Source: Dactylonectria macrodidyma (Eukaryota; Ascomycota; Sordariomycetes; Hypocreales; Nectriaceae). Taken from it: a DNA stretch of 64,000 nucleotides. Below, in pieces: positions 1-10,528 of this stretch. The translations under genes were made by a program, and so were the position numbers. The number at the start of each line of letters is the position of its first letter. The first letter of the stretch is position 1. The notes beneath the pieces were generated by a model. It searched no databases. It saw only the letters and a program-made list of their open reading frames with translations, and was not told the origin of the DNA. The stretch lies in contig JAGMUV010000030.1 of the NCBI GenBank assembly GCA_020744425.1, forward strand, positions 372,001 to 436,000. The letters are read 5' to 3'.

Positions 1-426
1 CACCTTTCTCATCTCAGTTTGCGGAGCTTATCCTCTGTTATGGGCGAGTTTGGCCATGCCCCGGATCCTCTCTGCACCGGATCCTCTCTGCACCGTCGTA
101 TCGTCCGAGCGCATGATATGTCGGCGCTAGATTCGCCATACCTGAGACCGATACATCGAGGGATCATGGGGAAAGAATGCAGGTTGAGCGCCACTCAATT
201 GCCTAGGCAAATTTCATATAGCCTTTTCGCAAACAGCACAATTTGCAATTTTAGAGGATGTTTTTAACATTACTAAAGGCGGTGGAGACAGGAACCCGCT
301 GCGGTCGGCCGAGCTTAAACTCAAGTAGAGAACTCCATACAACGACCGGAAGCTTACTCCAGCGACTAGCATCAAATTATGCCACCACATACGCGCCGTT
401 TCCGAAGCCGAAGTTATTTCTATTGT
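1..426. other. No gene recognised
   Basis: Short open frames only; none shows a recognisable domain or a convincing start. A 12-base direct repeat (cggatcctctct) sits near position 65-90. Nothing else is seen. Confidence 0.4.
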
Positions 427-793
427 CAGCCATATCAGCATGCCGCCAGCATTCAGAATCTTCATCAATCAAGGGAAGCCACTTACCGGTACAAACTAGA
501 ATCGCCAGCCATATCAGCGCGACAGCATTCAGACTCTTCACCAATCAAGGGAAGCCACTTACACACTAGAGTCGCCAGCCGTGTCAGCATGCCGCCAGCA
601 TTCAGAATCTTCATCAACCAAGGGATGCCACTTACTCCCTAGAGTCGCCAGCCACATCAGCATGCCGCCAGCATTCAGACTCTTCATCAATCATGGGATG
701 CCACTTACAACCTAGAATCGCCAGCGATATCAGCATGCCGCCAGCATTCAGACTCTTTGTCAATCAACGGATCCCACTTACTTGCTAGGGCAG
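427..793. repeat. Minisatellite, about five units of about 73 bp
   Basis: Five head-to-tail units start near 427, 506, 576, 649 and 722. Each carries the core catgccgccagcattcaga followed by tcttcatcaatcaagg and a ccactta block. Units differ by substitutions and small indels; unit 2 has lost part of the core. Open frames crossing the array are by-products of a unit length near a multiple of three. I see no gene that uses it. Confidence 0.85.
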
Positions 794-1613
794 TGAACTG
801 TATTAGCTTACTGTTACCCGGTTCTTGCCAGAAGCGAAATGGTGATTTGCCAACCGTATTAACACGGATCTAATCGAAATATTTCTTCCATCTCTTCACT
901 TACTCGCCCCATAAGCTTCGGATCTTTTGCGACCATAGCAGCGGCTGCCCCAGCAAAGATATGGATAAGGACGATTGTGGCCTTCATCTCGTTGGTATAG
1001 TAGTGGACGTACAACAAATATTCTAAGTAACAGACAGTATTCAATGACTGTATTTTCCAGCTGTAGAGTAGCAGGGGATAAGGAGCGTGGAGATTCTCCG
1101 GGTCGCTGCTGCTTTAAGAGTCGTCGGCTTGGGAAATTGACCACAGAGATCGGCTGCTACATAGCTGGTGATTGTCTCACCAGAAAGCATCCAATAGTAA
1201 TCGCGGACGCGCTGTTGTCATCTGACCCACACTTGCCGTCTGGCCTCATTGCTCCGTACCACTGAGAGTGATCCATATGCGACCGAATGCCAACGCCTTC
1301 CCGAGCCTTCCAAAGAGGACTCCGTTGGTGCGCATTACGATATTGTCGGGTGGCTGAGGTCGTGGTCGTGCGGCTAAAGGTCGGTCTGACCGCCTGTTAG
1401 AGCCTCGGTAGTCGTTTGGCCGGTTTTGTCGGTGAAAGGGTTACGACAGGGCACCCTGTCTATCACAACACTAACAGCCTGCGCCAAGAAGAATTTTTTT
1501 GGAGGGGAAGGTCGGTGCATCCTGGAAGACGTGAGTGGAGAATCATCCATCCTTGATTTGTTATGCCTTGATTTACGCGCCCTGGGATGGCCTCATAACT
1601 TAACGTATCAACA
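794..1613. other. Intergenic stretch, no gene recognised
   Basis: Upstream flank of the DUF7053 gene. Only short frames are open. On the minus strand a 42-codon frame near 860-987 starts with a hydrophobic, signal-peptide-like run, but it lacks any other support. Confidence 0.4.
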
Positions 1614-2435
1614 ATGCTACGAAAACATGAAGCGCTCACGGTGGTAACGCCCATTCCCGGCTTCATCCCGCGCCAGTTCGCCATCAATGTCCTCCACTCG
1701 CACGGGGAGGTAATCACCATTAATCCGCATGTCGTCGATCACAAGCTCATCAAGGCGCCAGCCGACGCCCCCCTTGATGAATGCGACAGCAGCTGGTACG
1801 AGATTGTCGAGCGCAAACAACTCATCGCAGGCAAAGGAAAGCCTGGCTCTGGCATGATCACCTTCAACGGCATCTCTCGCGATGTTTCCTCCAAGGGTTG
1901 CTTCCACAACATGCCCTGGGGCTTGCAGACTCACATCAGAGCCCCAATGAACGTCGACTTGTGGATTAGATATTCCATCGACGGCAACCAACTGGGAATA
2001 GAGCCTGCGCAACGCCTTGAGCTTGGCCTCGAGTCTCTGGGTGCACCGACAGATGGCTTATACCTGCGCCAAGACATTGGGGTTACATGCAACATTGCCA
2101 TGCTCAAGTATGTCAAGACGCCGCTGAGGGCAGAGGGCCAAACTCTGGTGGATCGAATCATTAAAAAGGCAGAGCAGGCTGATGCCGCTGTTCTGCACAC
2201 GATGATGGAGGACAGCAAGTTCCATATGTCGGACGCGAAAGGCAGATCTAGTATGCCGGCAGAACTCCAAGATGATGGAATCTCAGAGTTTCCTCCAATA
2301 GAGCTGGCAGCAGAATCAACTCCGACATTGCCCCATGATGTAGCCTCCCAGCCTTACTATTCGCCCAGCCATAGTCCGCAAATCGACAAGGCAACCTTCG
2401 GCCAATTCAATTTGACTGGGAAGAACGCACCCTAA
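1614..2435 (+). CDS. DUF7053 domain protein, possibly cut short by a premature stop
   Basis: An uninterrupted 273-residue frame from an ATG. The N-terminal 190 residues match what I know of the fungal DUF7053 family: the opening TPIPGFIPRQFAIN, the pairs PMNVDLW and LGLESLGAPTDGLYLRQD, and a helical MLKYVKTPL...VDRIIKKAEQ segment. The family is cytosolic or nuclear with no known reaction. The C-terminal 70 residues are low-complexity and Pro/Ser-rich, as is usual in the family. After the TAA at 2433-2435 the same frame stays open for another 62 codons to a TGA at 2622-2624. The TAA could therefore be a CAA (Gln) changed by C-to-T, and the intact protein may have been about 335 residues. The family call is fairly secure; the truncation is inference. 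Confidence 0.7.
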   Translation: MLRKHEALTVVTPIPGFIPRQFAINVLHSHGEVITINPHVVDHKLIKAPADAPLDECDSSWYEIVERKQLIAGKGKPGSGMITFNGISRDVSSKGCFHNMPWGLQTHIRAPMNVDLWIRYSIDGNQLGIEPAQRLELGLESLGAPTDGLYLRQDIGVTCNIAMLKYVKTPLRAEGQTLVDRIIKKAEQADAAVLHTMMEDSKFHMSDAKGRSSMPAELQDDGISEFPPIELAAESTPTLPHDVASQPYYSPSHSPQIDKATFGQFNLTGKNAP

Positions 2436-3160
2436 CATCATCCCACCCGTCAGGCCTATGGCATCCCATCGCGTCCTGGGGGACCAAAGTCAAACGCATC
2501 CACAAGGGAGCCCTACCGTCTCCGAACAACGCAGGAGTCGCCGCAGACGCGCGCGACTTGTGGCCGCTTCCAGACACTCTACGACGCAAAAGGACAAAAG
2601 CTCTTAGAATTCAAGCCAAAGTGAGATATATAGAGCAAGAAAAATCTAGCCAAATGCACATAGCTCCATCGTCCGGTTTGTACTTCTGCATCATTTGCAT
2701 AGTTACCAGCCCAAACTCGTGTACATCTTTACTTCTCCTCGCGATTGACGTACTTTGGTAGGCTTCCTGATGTCCTAGTACCCTGATTAGATATTTAACA
2801 AATGGAAACAAAAGTACTCTCACTTATCTAACTTCACAAGACCACTTTTATTAACTAGAATATTTTCACAACTTAAAAGTCCATGACTAATACCTTCGGT
2901 CTCCAAGTATGCTAAGGCCTCCAAAATCTGGAGAAATAGATGCGCATTGCATCTTGTTTGTCAATCCACCCGATGGCCCTCCTTTTTGAAGAGCCAGTTC
3001 ATCGCATTGACTCAATTATTTGTACCCCTTAGCTCAGTCTAATTGGACAGCGGCATCGCTCGCCGACACCGATGCACCGAGGCCGCCGAATGACGGGCGG
3101 TCAGCGTGCAAGGCAAGGCCCATGGGAGTCCAGTTCCGGTTTGTGCTGAAGAGGTCAAGA
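2436..3160. other. Intergenic stretch between convergent genes
   Basis: The first 190 bp continue the open frame of the gene to the left. The rest is moderately AT-rich with no recognisable domain. The two flanking genes converge here, so 3' ends are expected. Confidence 0.4.
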
Positions 3161-4165
3161 TTACCAGCCGCCCAAGTTCCACGATCCCATTGGATGATTC
3201 ATCTCAAACCAAGACTCGCGAGGAGATGGTGAGCGTTTTCTTTTTGTATCCCGTCGCTGCTTCTCCTTTTCGCGGTCGTAGCGAATGCCCATGAACTTGA
3301 ATATTTCCGGGGCCGATGGAATCGGGGAGCTGTCCATGAACACCAGCTCTCGGGGAACAGTCATAATTATATAATCGTTGCTTATAAAACGAAATTCGAG
3401 TTCGAATTCTCCGTGGAAACTTTTCAGCAAGTGTTCCTCCAGACAGGCGTGTTTGGGAGGTGAGAAAGGAGCAAAATCACAGCCGCAATCTACATTAAAA
3501 TATACGTGGCCATGAATTTGCGTTGCTTCGTCGCCTGGTAGATGCTCGTCGTCCGCTGGTGCGCCATTGTCGTCTAAGGTATAAAATTCGACGTATTTGG
3601 ACGGATAGAGATCGGGATTATAGCAATGATCCACGTGATCGACTGAGTATAGATGGAAAAGCTTGCCGGCATGGAGATCAAGAATGGGAGGAACATCGCC
3701 TTGTCGGAAGGCTTGCTGCAGATGCTCATACGCTTCTTGCACCTCATTCTCTTTTTGGCCCTCAAAATCTCGCTGGGCTTCCTTCGCTTTTCGTTCACTA
3801 TTTCTTATATCTCGTCGTTCGCGTTTTCGTTCTTCACGATCGTATTTTAACTCGTAGTAATAATCGGCATCCGAACCGTCGTATGATCTTTGGGTTAGGC
3901 TATCGTCTGTATCGTGACCTAGAGACTCGCAATCACAATCAGAGTCCTCGTTATCGCACTCGCAGCTACCGTGCATGGAGTCATTGTCCTTCTCAGCGTT
4001 CTCGTTCGGCTCTTCAAGGTCGGAGATGTCTTCATCGAAGTCGTACGGCTCTACTTCTCGATCCTCCTTGATGGTAAGAGCAACCAAACGGTAGTACCAT
4101 GGCGGAAGACTCCGTTTTGGGGCAGATTGAGCCGGATGAACAGTTTGCGCGGATGATTGAGGCAT
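3161..4165 (-). CDS. Conserved-looking acidic fungal protein of unknown function
   Basis: A single open frame of 334 residues counting from the ATG at 4165; the frame is open about 11 codons further but without an ATG. I do not recognise a named domain. Residues about 40-100 are very acidic (DEDISDLEEPNEN and a Cys/Asp-rich CECDNEDSDCDCES run). Residues about 100-150 form a charged coiled coil rich in Glu, Arg and Lys. The C-terminal 180 residues look folded, with clustered aromatics (YPSKYVEFYTLD, HGHVYFNVDCGCDF, FELEFRFISNDYI). The tail is basic (RRDTKRKRSPSPRES), possibly a nuclear signal. No signal peptide or membrane segment is seen. A two-domain protein with an acidic linker is the most I can say. 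Confidence 0.6.
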   Translation of the reverse strand: MPQSSAQTVHPAQSAPKRSLPPWYYRLVALTIKEDREVEPYDFDEDISDLEEPNENAEKDNDSMHGSCECDNEDSDCDCESLGHDTDDSLTQRSYDGSDADYYYELKYDREERKRERRDIRNSERKAKEAQRDFEGQKENEVQEAYEHLQQAFRQGDVPPILDLHAGKLFHLYSVDHVDHCYNPDLYPSKYVEFYTLDDNGAPADDEHLPGDEATQIHGHVYFNVDCGCDFAPFSPPKHACLEEHLLKSFHGEFELEFRFISNDYIIMTVPRELVFMDSSPIPSAPEIFKFMGIRYDREKEKQRRDTKRKRSPSPRESWFEMNHPMGSWNLGGW

Positions 4166-5245
4166 CCTTGGCGGAATCTTGGGTGAAAGGTCCAACAAGT
4201 GCTCAAAAAATTCTCATGTCTTTGAGAGCCACAAGCATAAACCTCGGTATGTTGATTGGTGGGTTGGGCATCCAGGTTCTGCCGAGCTACACCGCCTGTC
4301 ATTCTTGGCGTCATGTCAGGAGAGATTAGCTGTGATGCTCGTTGCCTTACATTTTAGGCGCAATTGAAACTCCACAGAGCTAAGCCTTCTACATATTACG
4401 TGCTATCATCCCATCATTTACCCCGCACAAGATCTAGCTGGGTCGAGAAACGACTCCACCTGTCGCAGGCCAGGCATAATTTCAACGAGCCTCAGGAAAC
4501 AGGGGCCCCATAGACACTCGCCTAGGGGCGCCTCCACTCGTGCACACGTAGGCGTGCGGATTATGTGAGCCCTCAATTAGGCCCGGGTCCAATAGATGCA
4601 CGGGTCCGTACACTCATGGGCGGCAATTCTAAATCCGCATCCGGGTGCGGATGTAGCGGGCGCCCGCTGCTATATACCTTGTAGTACCTTAGGGGACTTA
4701 TTCTTAAGGCCACTTTTAGATCTTTGATTACTCCACAGGTAAGTTTGCCCAGTAAAGTCAGCCACTTCTGACCCTTCCAATGGAATTATGTATTCCTAGG
4801 TACCTGTAAGTACTACTGGTCTGTGCGTCTTGTCTGAAAGAAAGGGAAGAGAGATCCGGAGAGGAAGGAAATAGTGAACATGACTGTACCAGTCCAGCTT
4901 ATGTTCCTCGGTCGTGTTTTAATGTCTGCAGGTTCGTAAATGTAGGACTGTATGTGGCTAACTCAGGGTGTGCTTGAAGCTATAATTCTTCTGAGGTGCG
5001 GCCACAACAGGCTTAACCTGCCTCAGGCATCAAGCGTCTCGCGACAAGGCAGCAACCCCGAGTTGTCGCAGACGATTCTTGACCTTCTACCTCCACCGCA
5101 AGCTGGCCTGCTCCATGAGCCAGAAGAGGCTCATCAAGACAGCACTTAATGGCTCCCGACTGTCTCCCGGAAAGCTTGACCAGATCCGTGTCATGCTATG
5201 TACACACACACACACACAATTTATTTCGCCCGGTGGCTTAAAATA
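4166..5245. other. Intergenic stretch, no gene recognised
   Basis: About 1 kb without a convincing coding region. A GC-rich patch lies near 4500-4680 and an (AC)n microsatellite near 5201-5218. The right edge touches the Helitron-like hairpin at 5246. Confidence 0.4.
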
Positions 5246-6500
5246 CTACGTCACCCCATGCACATTGGAGCGGCGATGGGGTGCATGGGGTAGCCTCAGC
5301 CGAAGGCTGTGTGTCCGCGGCCCGGGAAGCTATTACTACTACTGCATTCTCTACGTACTGATCCATTGCTATGGCCGTTCTTGGTATTATGTGACACGTA
5401 CGGATTCCGTGTGAGCACCTGTCGTTTCCTGAGCTCCTGATCCCTTATCTTCATCTTCATGCCATCCGAGGGAGACCCGTAGATCAGGTGATTACGATCA
5501 AATGGGGCATCTAACATCAAGCCCTCGAGCGTCTTCACACGAGAGATAGCCACGTAGCTTAACCCAGTCTGGAAATCCCGGTAGGAGAGATCGGAAACGA
5601 TCATATCTTCTATGATGCTTTGTGGCTTATAAACGGTAATAACGTAGCATATGATCAGGGGGAACTGGGTGCGAGTGCAGAGAGTGGCTCCGATGAGGAA
5701 GCCCCTCTCTACGAGGAGAATCGGGACAATCTTCCTGCCACTAGGGGTGGTTAGGAACACCAGTCTAATGTACTTGTTAAACTCTATTATGATAATATAA
5801 GGGTCTCGGATACTTCCCGGCCCTGTAGAACCTAGTAGCTAAGTAAGAGTAATCCAAACCAGTTATGCTGCTTCGGGCAGTAGATGGGTCAGAATGTGAG
5901 GCGATTGGATGGGTTATTAGCTACATAAGAGGTAAGGAAGCTAGAGCATGGAAATGCCGCATACTTAAGTTAGTAGAAATGGCGTTCCTAGCATAACGTG
6001 CAGCTGGCTAAGTGACTCTCGGAATAGCATCCTAGTAGCATAAATTTGCCATAGTTTCTCTAGCAACGTAAGCTGAATTCCGGATCTCTCGTTAGGAAGC
6101 AATAAGCTAGCATTTCCGGCGGTTCTCTTTAGGGCACGTCTCTTAGCTAAAGCTAGGTTCCTTAGCGTCAAGGTCGCGTCTCTGGATCTGGAATACTTCA
6201 TTTAGTTAGTATTGATCTTACAGAGTGGGGAGACAGAGCTGACATGAGAATCGTTCTTATTATAATAATTAAGGCGGTTCTTTGTGTGTTCCTAGCAGAC
6301 TTCCTTTTGCTGACGAAGTCACCCGCCGGTCTCTCCTCGCGACAGCGGGCACAGACAACGGAAATTATGTCCATTATAGAGCTCCTGGAAGTAGATTTAG
6401 GACCCATTGCCTAACGAAAAGAAGACACGCAGAAGCGTTGAAGCGGATGAAATGGCTATCTTCAGCCAAGTGTAACGTAAACAAATCATCTTCTGAGTAA
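5246..6500 (-). mobile_element. Decayed Helitron (rolling-circle transposon) remnant
   Basis: Three minus-strand signals support this. First, 5296-5760 encodes the C-terminus of a PIF1-type Helitron helicase, with motif-VI-like VITVYKPQSIIEDMIV and FQTGLSYVAISRVKTLEG (known in the family as YAITVHKSQG...GLxYVAxSR). Second, 6198-6407 encodes a Helitron N-terminal zinc-knuckle-like piece, VCARCREERPAGDF. Third, at the 3' side (plus 5246-5290) a 10-bp stem CCCCATGCAC/GTGCATGGGG lies 8 nt before GTAG, close to the Helitron 3' hairpin-CTRR rule. The Rep domain and most of the helicase between 5760 and 6200 are unrecognisable, so this is a deleted, mutated copy. The 5' end was not located; it lies right of 6420. 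Confidence 0.65.
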
Positions 6501-6860
6501 ACAAACGGCGACATGGTGCAGAGTGGCCTGGACCCACTTATCTGGAGCCGTCAGCCAGTTGCCGAACGATTTGCGGCTTGCAATACAAAACTTGGACCAA
6601 TCAGAGCTCGAGAAACTTATTACCCTTGTCTGCACCAAACTGGGGAGCAGCCGCCACACCGGCTTGCTAGGAAGGCCTCCCGTTAGAAAGCCACATTTTA
6701 TTAGCCAATCAGAAGGTAGATAACTTTGCAACCAATCAGAGCCCAGGGACGGGGGTGTGAAGGGTCGGGCGCGAATAAGAAAGACCTTCCTAACGGAAGG
6801 CACCCTCATTATTCTGGAAACTTAAGAACTGATGTAGAGTCAGCCTTCGGCTGAATAACC
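6501..6860. other. Spacer between Helitron remnant and MITE
   Basis: No gene is seen. The motif accaatcagag or a close variant occurs near 6597, 6708 and 6732 (CCAAT-box-like). A palindrome gaccttcctaacggaagg lies near 6782. Confidence 0.35.
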
Positions 6861-7458
6861 CAGTGATCGGAATGGTCTGGTATGGTCTGGTATGGGGGGT
6901 CAAACCATACCATACCAGCTGCTTACATAATAACCGGTATGGTATTACCGGTAAGACCAATAATACCATTAGGGATGCCAAGATTGTTAAGAATGCTAAG
7001 AACGATGCCTGAACGTGATGTTGTCTTGTACGAATTCGTCCGAAGGCTCGGGATACTGAAGAGGAGCAGGTGATGGCGTTGAGACAGGTGGTGTGGGAGC
7101 AGGTGATGGTGTAGGAGTCTTGAAGGATAATGTCGTTGAACCTATCGCCAAAGAGGACGGCGAGGTTGGAACCGGAGATTCCATAGGTAATACCTCAATA
7201 CCGTAAATAGGTTATATGTCATAGGATTGCAAGGTCCAAGCCGAGAAAATTTTGACCTTAAGGAGGCGCTAGCCAGTTTAGTCCATAACCCAGCCACCTA
7301 GCGCAACCAACTCGGCCTATTTTTAGCCTATTTTAGCCTTACCGGTATGACTTGGTATACCGGTAATACCATGGTATTGAGATTTCTTCAAACCATACCA
7401 AGTCTTGGCGGTATATACCATACCAATACCAACTCATACCAGACCATTCCGATCACTG
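6861..7458. mobile_element. 598-bp non-autonomous hAT-type element (MITE)
   Basis: It is bounded by perfect 24-bp terminal inverted repeats that begin CAGTGATCGGAATGGTCTGG at 6861 and end with the reverse complement at 7458. CAGTG ends are typical of hAT elements. The flanks read gaataacc and ttataacc, an 8-bp target duplication with two mismatches. Subterminal DNA holds many copies of GGTATGGT/ACCATACC and GGTAATACC-like words, as expected for transposase binding sites. There is no transposase; a 62-codon Pro/Ser/Thr-rich frame at 6996-7184 (minus) may be captured or chance coding. Confidence 0.8.
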
Positions 7459-8063
7459 TTATAACCAATAGGGCACTAGTTGCTATTGTACAGTAGCGGC
7501 CGCAAAAAAGTGTCCGCCAATTGAATGTCAATTGTCCCCGCACGAACCACATGGCTGTGCCAGTTTTGGCTCATTTCTGCTCCTACTAAGTCATTCCGTG
7601 TATTGACAGTCCGTATAGGAGTGCTGGCCTTTCGTTCCTCAAGGCAAAGTATCAGATCGTTCAGTGAACCGTGCGTCCAGGGCGGAGAGTGGGCGCGGAA
7701 GGAAGAACCTTTCGTTCCGAAAGGCAAAGTCGCCAGTTCATAGGCTCTCGGGTTGCCCCCAGGTAAGATTCTGTTTACAATCACCTTCATCGACCTCTCC
7801 TAAGCGTTTCGCCACAAGGCACGATAGAGAGCGCGTCGCGTTTGCGCTCCAAACCCAATCCCGCCAACGCAACGCCAGCTCCTGCCGCATGCCGGACAAG
7901 ACGAGAGCTAATATCCTGCAGCACCCAGCGACGACAACAGCGTCGACAAATCTTCGAATCAGGGCAAGTTTACGGCCCTCACTCAGGGGAGCCGAAGGTC
8001 AATCTCAGGCAACCCGCTATTGGTTGCAACCGGGACGAAGTCGAAGCTCCCAAAGGCGTTACT
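7459..8063. other. Upstream region of the HP1-like gene
   Basis: Lies between the MITE and the HP1-like gene. The frame that carries the HP1 start is open from about 7842, so the first exon could begin earlier. No other feature is seen. Confidence 0.35.
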
Positions 8064-8886
8064 ATGGGCGAGAGTGATGACAATGAAGTTGATGGCGAAC
8101 TCGAGGATGGCCTGTAAGCTGTTTGTCTGCCACCAGCCTTATATGATACTCACGAATCTCAGTTTTATTGTAGAGACGATCAAGAACCACGTGATCGACA
8201 AAAATGTGACCACGTTTCGTAAAGCTTAGCTTCCATGACTGACGACTTTTTAGGGCAACCTCATGTTTCAGGTTAAGTGGAAGGGTTTTGAGAGCAAGAA
8301 AGACTTAACTTGGGAACCCGAGGACAATCTCAAGTACGTACTAGGCATCTCCGCTTTGTCCTTCCATTCTCTAACAAGCGCGTTTTCTTAAGCGTATCGG
8401 GTGACGAAATTCTCAACCAGTATTTTGACACGATAGGTGGGAGGGACAAGATCTTCGATGAAACAGACAGAGCGGCCAAGACCAAAAAGGGTAGACAGAC
8501 GTCAAATGGCACTTTCAGCACAAGGCCCAAGCGATTGCAACGAAACGAGGCGCATGCTGGCGATGAGACTTTGCTTGCGACAACGAAGCCATGGAATCCT
8601 CCTTCAGGATCGTGGGAGGATGAGATTGAGACGATTGGCGCTTGTGAGGAGGACGGTAATGGAAAGCTGATCGTTTATCTTGTTTGGAAGAACGGCCAGA
8701 AGACCAAGCATGAGACGCAGATCATCTACAAGAAGTGTCCGCAGAAGGTAGTCTATCCCTTCGTCATACCATTAGCTTGTCGGTTTCCGTGTTGACACGA
8801 CCCAGATGCTCCAGTTTTATGAGAAACACGTCAAATTTATTGGGACAGAGAAAAATGCTATGAGAGACGGCACAAGGGCCTTCTAA
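8064..8886 (+). CDS. HP1-like heterochromatin protein (chromo plus chromoshadow)
   Basis: My exon model is 8064-8113, 8163-8205, 8254-8333, 8393-8747 and 8806-8886, in frame throughout and giving 202 residues. Residues 18-60 form a chromodomain: FIVETIKNHVIDKN, then LMFQVKWKGFESKKDLTWE and PEDNL, with the aromatic cage positions F, W and W/Y-like sites present. A basic hinge follows. Residues about 128-195 form a chromoshadow domain: WNPPSGSWEDEIETI, KLIVYLVWKNGQKT, then IYKKCPQKMLQFYEKHVKFI. HP1 proteins bind H3K9-methylated histones and dimerise through the shadow domain; in fungi (HepA, HPO) they mark heterochromatin. The exon 2 donor (gtgacc) is weak, and the start is the first ATG in frame with an acidic N-terminus. 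It is flanked by hAT remnants and may be an extra paralogue of a core HP1. Confidence 0.82.
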
Positions 8887-9245
8887 GGGCCGTTACACCC
8901 CAACCCAGTTGCTTCCTTCATCAACACGGGAGGGCTGCTGAGTAGGAAAAGACCGCTATCCAACGGATACGCAGCCAAAAGCGAATCTCTTATACATTAT
9001 TCATTATCTTGATAAGCCAACGAAAGGATCCATAGTAAATCTGGAGCGTAGGACTGCCTCGGGTGAGCTTGATGCTCAAAGAGACCTCAGGTTAAGACTC
9101 GGCGGGTTCTGCTGATAGATTGGCTAATTAGAAGTAGATGGCAGATAAGAAGTAAATGATGATGTGGACAAGCGCGGATCGTCTTCTTCCCGACGTCGCG
9201 AGCCGATACCGTCGTAATCGTGCTGCAGCCAAGTTGACAAGCGGC
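8887..9245. other. 3' flank of the HP1-like gene
   Basis: No coding region is recognised. It contains the probable 3' end of the HP1-like transcript and the left, unrecognisable part of the hAT remnant. Confidence 0.35.
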
Positions 9246-9515
9246 ATGTCGAGCGCAGGTGAAGGGGCCCTACAGTTAGTCCTTATTACGCAACAATCTG
9301 CTGCAGTAACGCGACCGTGGTGGCTTGGCCGCAAGACTCAGTTCCCACGGTTATTTAATATAGTAATAGACTTACTTTCGATTTCAGCCATGTCCAGCGA
9401 GAATGAACGTATTTTCAGTGCCGCAAAGCTCACCATATCTTCATAAAGGAACGCCCTGCACTGGGTTACTGTGGAGGCATTGCAATGCCTTAGAAACTGG
9501 GCTCGCACTAGTGCG
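9246..9515 (+). pseudogene. hAT transposase C-terminal remnant
   Basis: The plus strand encodes WWLGRKTQFPRLF, then LLSISAMSSENERIFSAAK, a stop (TAA, near 9446), then in the same frame RNALHWVTVEALQCLRNWA. This is the hAT dimerisation region, whose known pattern is PAxSxxxERxFSxAxxxxxxRRxxL with a following ExLxCLKxW. The start of the transposase, the catalytic core and the element ends are not found. Confidence 0.75.
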
Positions 9516-9589
9516 ATTTCCTAGGCAAAACCGAGGGGGCATCAGGACACAATGCTGTAAGAGGATTGGCTATTGTATATGGATCCACT

Positions 9590-9690
9590 TTACTTGCAAG
9601 TAAGCAAGTAAAGTAAGTAAGTAGTTCGGGGTGGCAAGTAAGTATGGATATCGTTAGTAAGTAAGTAAGTAAGCTAGAAAATTTTACTTT
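9590..9690. repeat. AAGT-type microsatellite
   Basis: Two clusters of (AAGT)n, near 9595-9622 and 9655-9675, with imperfect spacer between. No coding potential. Confidence 0.75.
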
Positions 9691-9787
9691 ACTTATGTAG
9701 AACGCTGAGGAAGATATCTCCAGACGTTGCCTTGTATGGTAACTTAACAGTCAAGCGAGCAAAGCAGGAGTAAACGAAAGGACGCCC

Positions 9788-10510
9788 TCAAAATGGCCGC
9801 CTCTGGCGTCTTGTTTTCTCCTTCTCCCAAGCATATCTTGCAGCCCTATGAGTCTTCAAATACGCCGTGTGCATCTCCTTCGCAAATCTCTCCACCCTCC
9901 AAGCAAGCTCCCACGTTGAATCCTCAGGTGGGTATCCAACCCACTGCACCAGGAATTGCAATTTCTTGTCCTTGGCCTTCCACCGGCGGATCCTAAAAAC
10001 ATAGAACAAATTTATTCCTGTTGCTACCTCGCGGCCTCCAATTAATTCCCAGTAGCGGTAGAGTATAAGTGGGCAGTCTTGTTGAAAGGTACGCTCATCG
10101 ACGAGCGTGGGCTCGGAGCAGCCAGTCCATTTGATCATGATCTCAACCTCGGTTTTGTTTTTGGTGCGGTGACTGATGATTGCTTCGGCTTCGTATCTCG
10201 GCTCTTCTGTCTCAGGCTTGGCTAATTCAGCCGTATTATCTGCGTCAGCTGACTCCTCTGGATCCTCTGACTTGCTTGTGCCCTTTCGCTCGGCTGAATT
10301 CTTTTTCTGCTTCTTGCCTTCCAGGTGCTTTCGGTCCTTTCCGCCCTCCATCTCGCCATGAGACGTCAGCTTATCTTCACTGTCGAGTTTAGGTAAACCA
10401 TCGTGATTCCTTGGCGCAAAGTAAGCGACATCTGGCCCGAGGCTTGGGGGCTGGACAACCTCTGAGGCGATTACTGTATATACGGAGTACACCTCTTCCA
10501 AACGTAACAT
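9788..10510 (-). CDS. Tandem chromodomain protein
   Basis: The open frame gives 240 residues from the ATG at 10510; the frame is open slightly upstream without an ATG, so a 5' exon is possible. Residues about 60-100 are Lys/Glu-rich and disordered. Two chromo-like folds follow: first YEAEAIISHRTKNKTEVEIM, IKWTGCSEPTLVDE and a helix with YWELIGGRE; second YVFRIRRWKAKDKKLQFLVQ, WVGYPPEDSTWE and a C-terminal helix. Chromodomains bind methylated lysines on histones or form protein contacts. The arrangement of two chromo units joined by a YW...GGR linker is one I associate with uncharacterised fungal chromo proteins, often near transposons. No reverse transcriptase or integrase is nearby, so it is not obviously a chromovirus fragment. 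The HP1-like gene lies 0.9 kb to the left on the other strand, and the two genes converge. Confidence 0.7.
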   Translation of the reverse strand: MLRLEEVYSVYTVIASEVVQPPSLGPDVAYFAPRNHDGLPKLDSEDKLTSHGEMEGGKDRKHLEGKKQKKNSAERKGTSKSEDPEESADADNTAELAKPETEEPRYEAEAIISHRTKNKTEVEIMIKWTGCSEPTLVDERTFQQDCPLILYRYWELIGGREVATGINLFYVFRIRRWKAKDKKLQFLVQWVGYPPEDSTWELAWRVERFAKEMHTAYLKTHRAARYAWEKEKTRRQRRPF

Positions 10511-10528
10511 CCATGTGCCCTTCGCCAC

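Noticed and set aside
859..987. 42-codon minus-strand frame with a signal-peptide-like start
   Set aside because: No cysteine pattern, splice partner or other support; easily chance.
5201..5218. (AC)n run as a possible regulatory element
   Set aside because: Simple microsatellite with no nearby promoter.
9788..10510. Chromodomain frame as the end of a Ty3/gypsy chromovirus integrase
   Set aside because: No integrase, reverse transcriptase or LTR nearby, and there are two chromo folds rather than one C-terminal unit.
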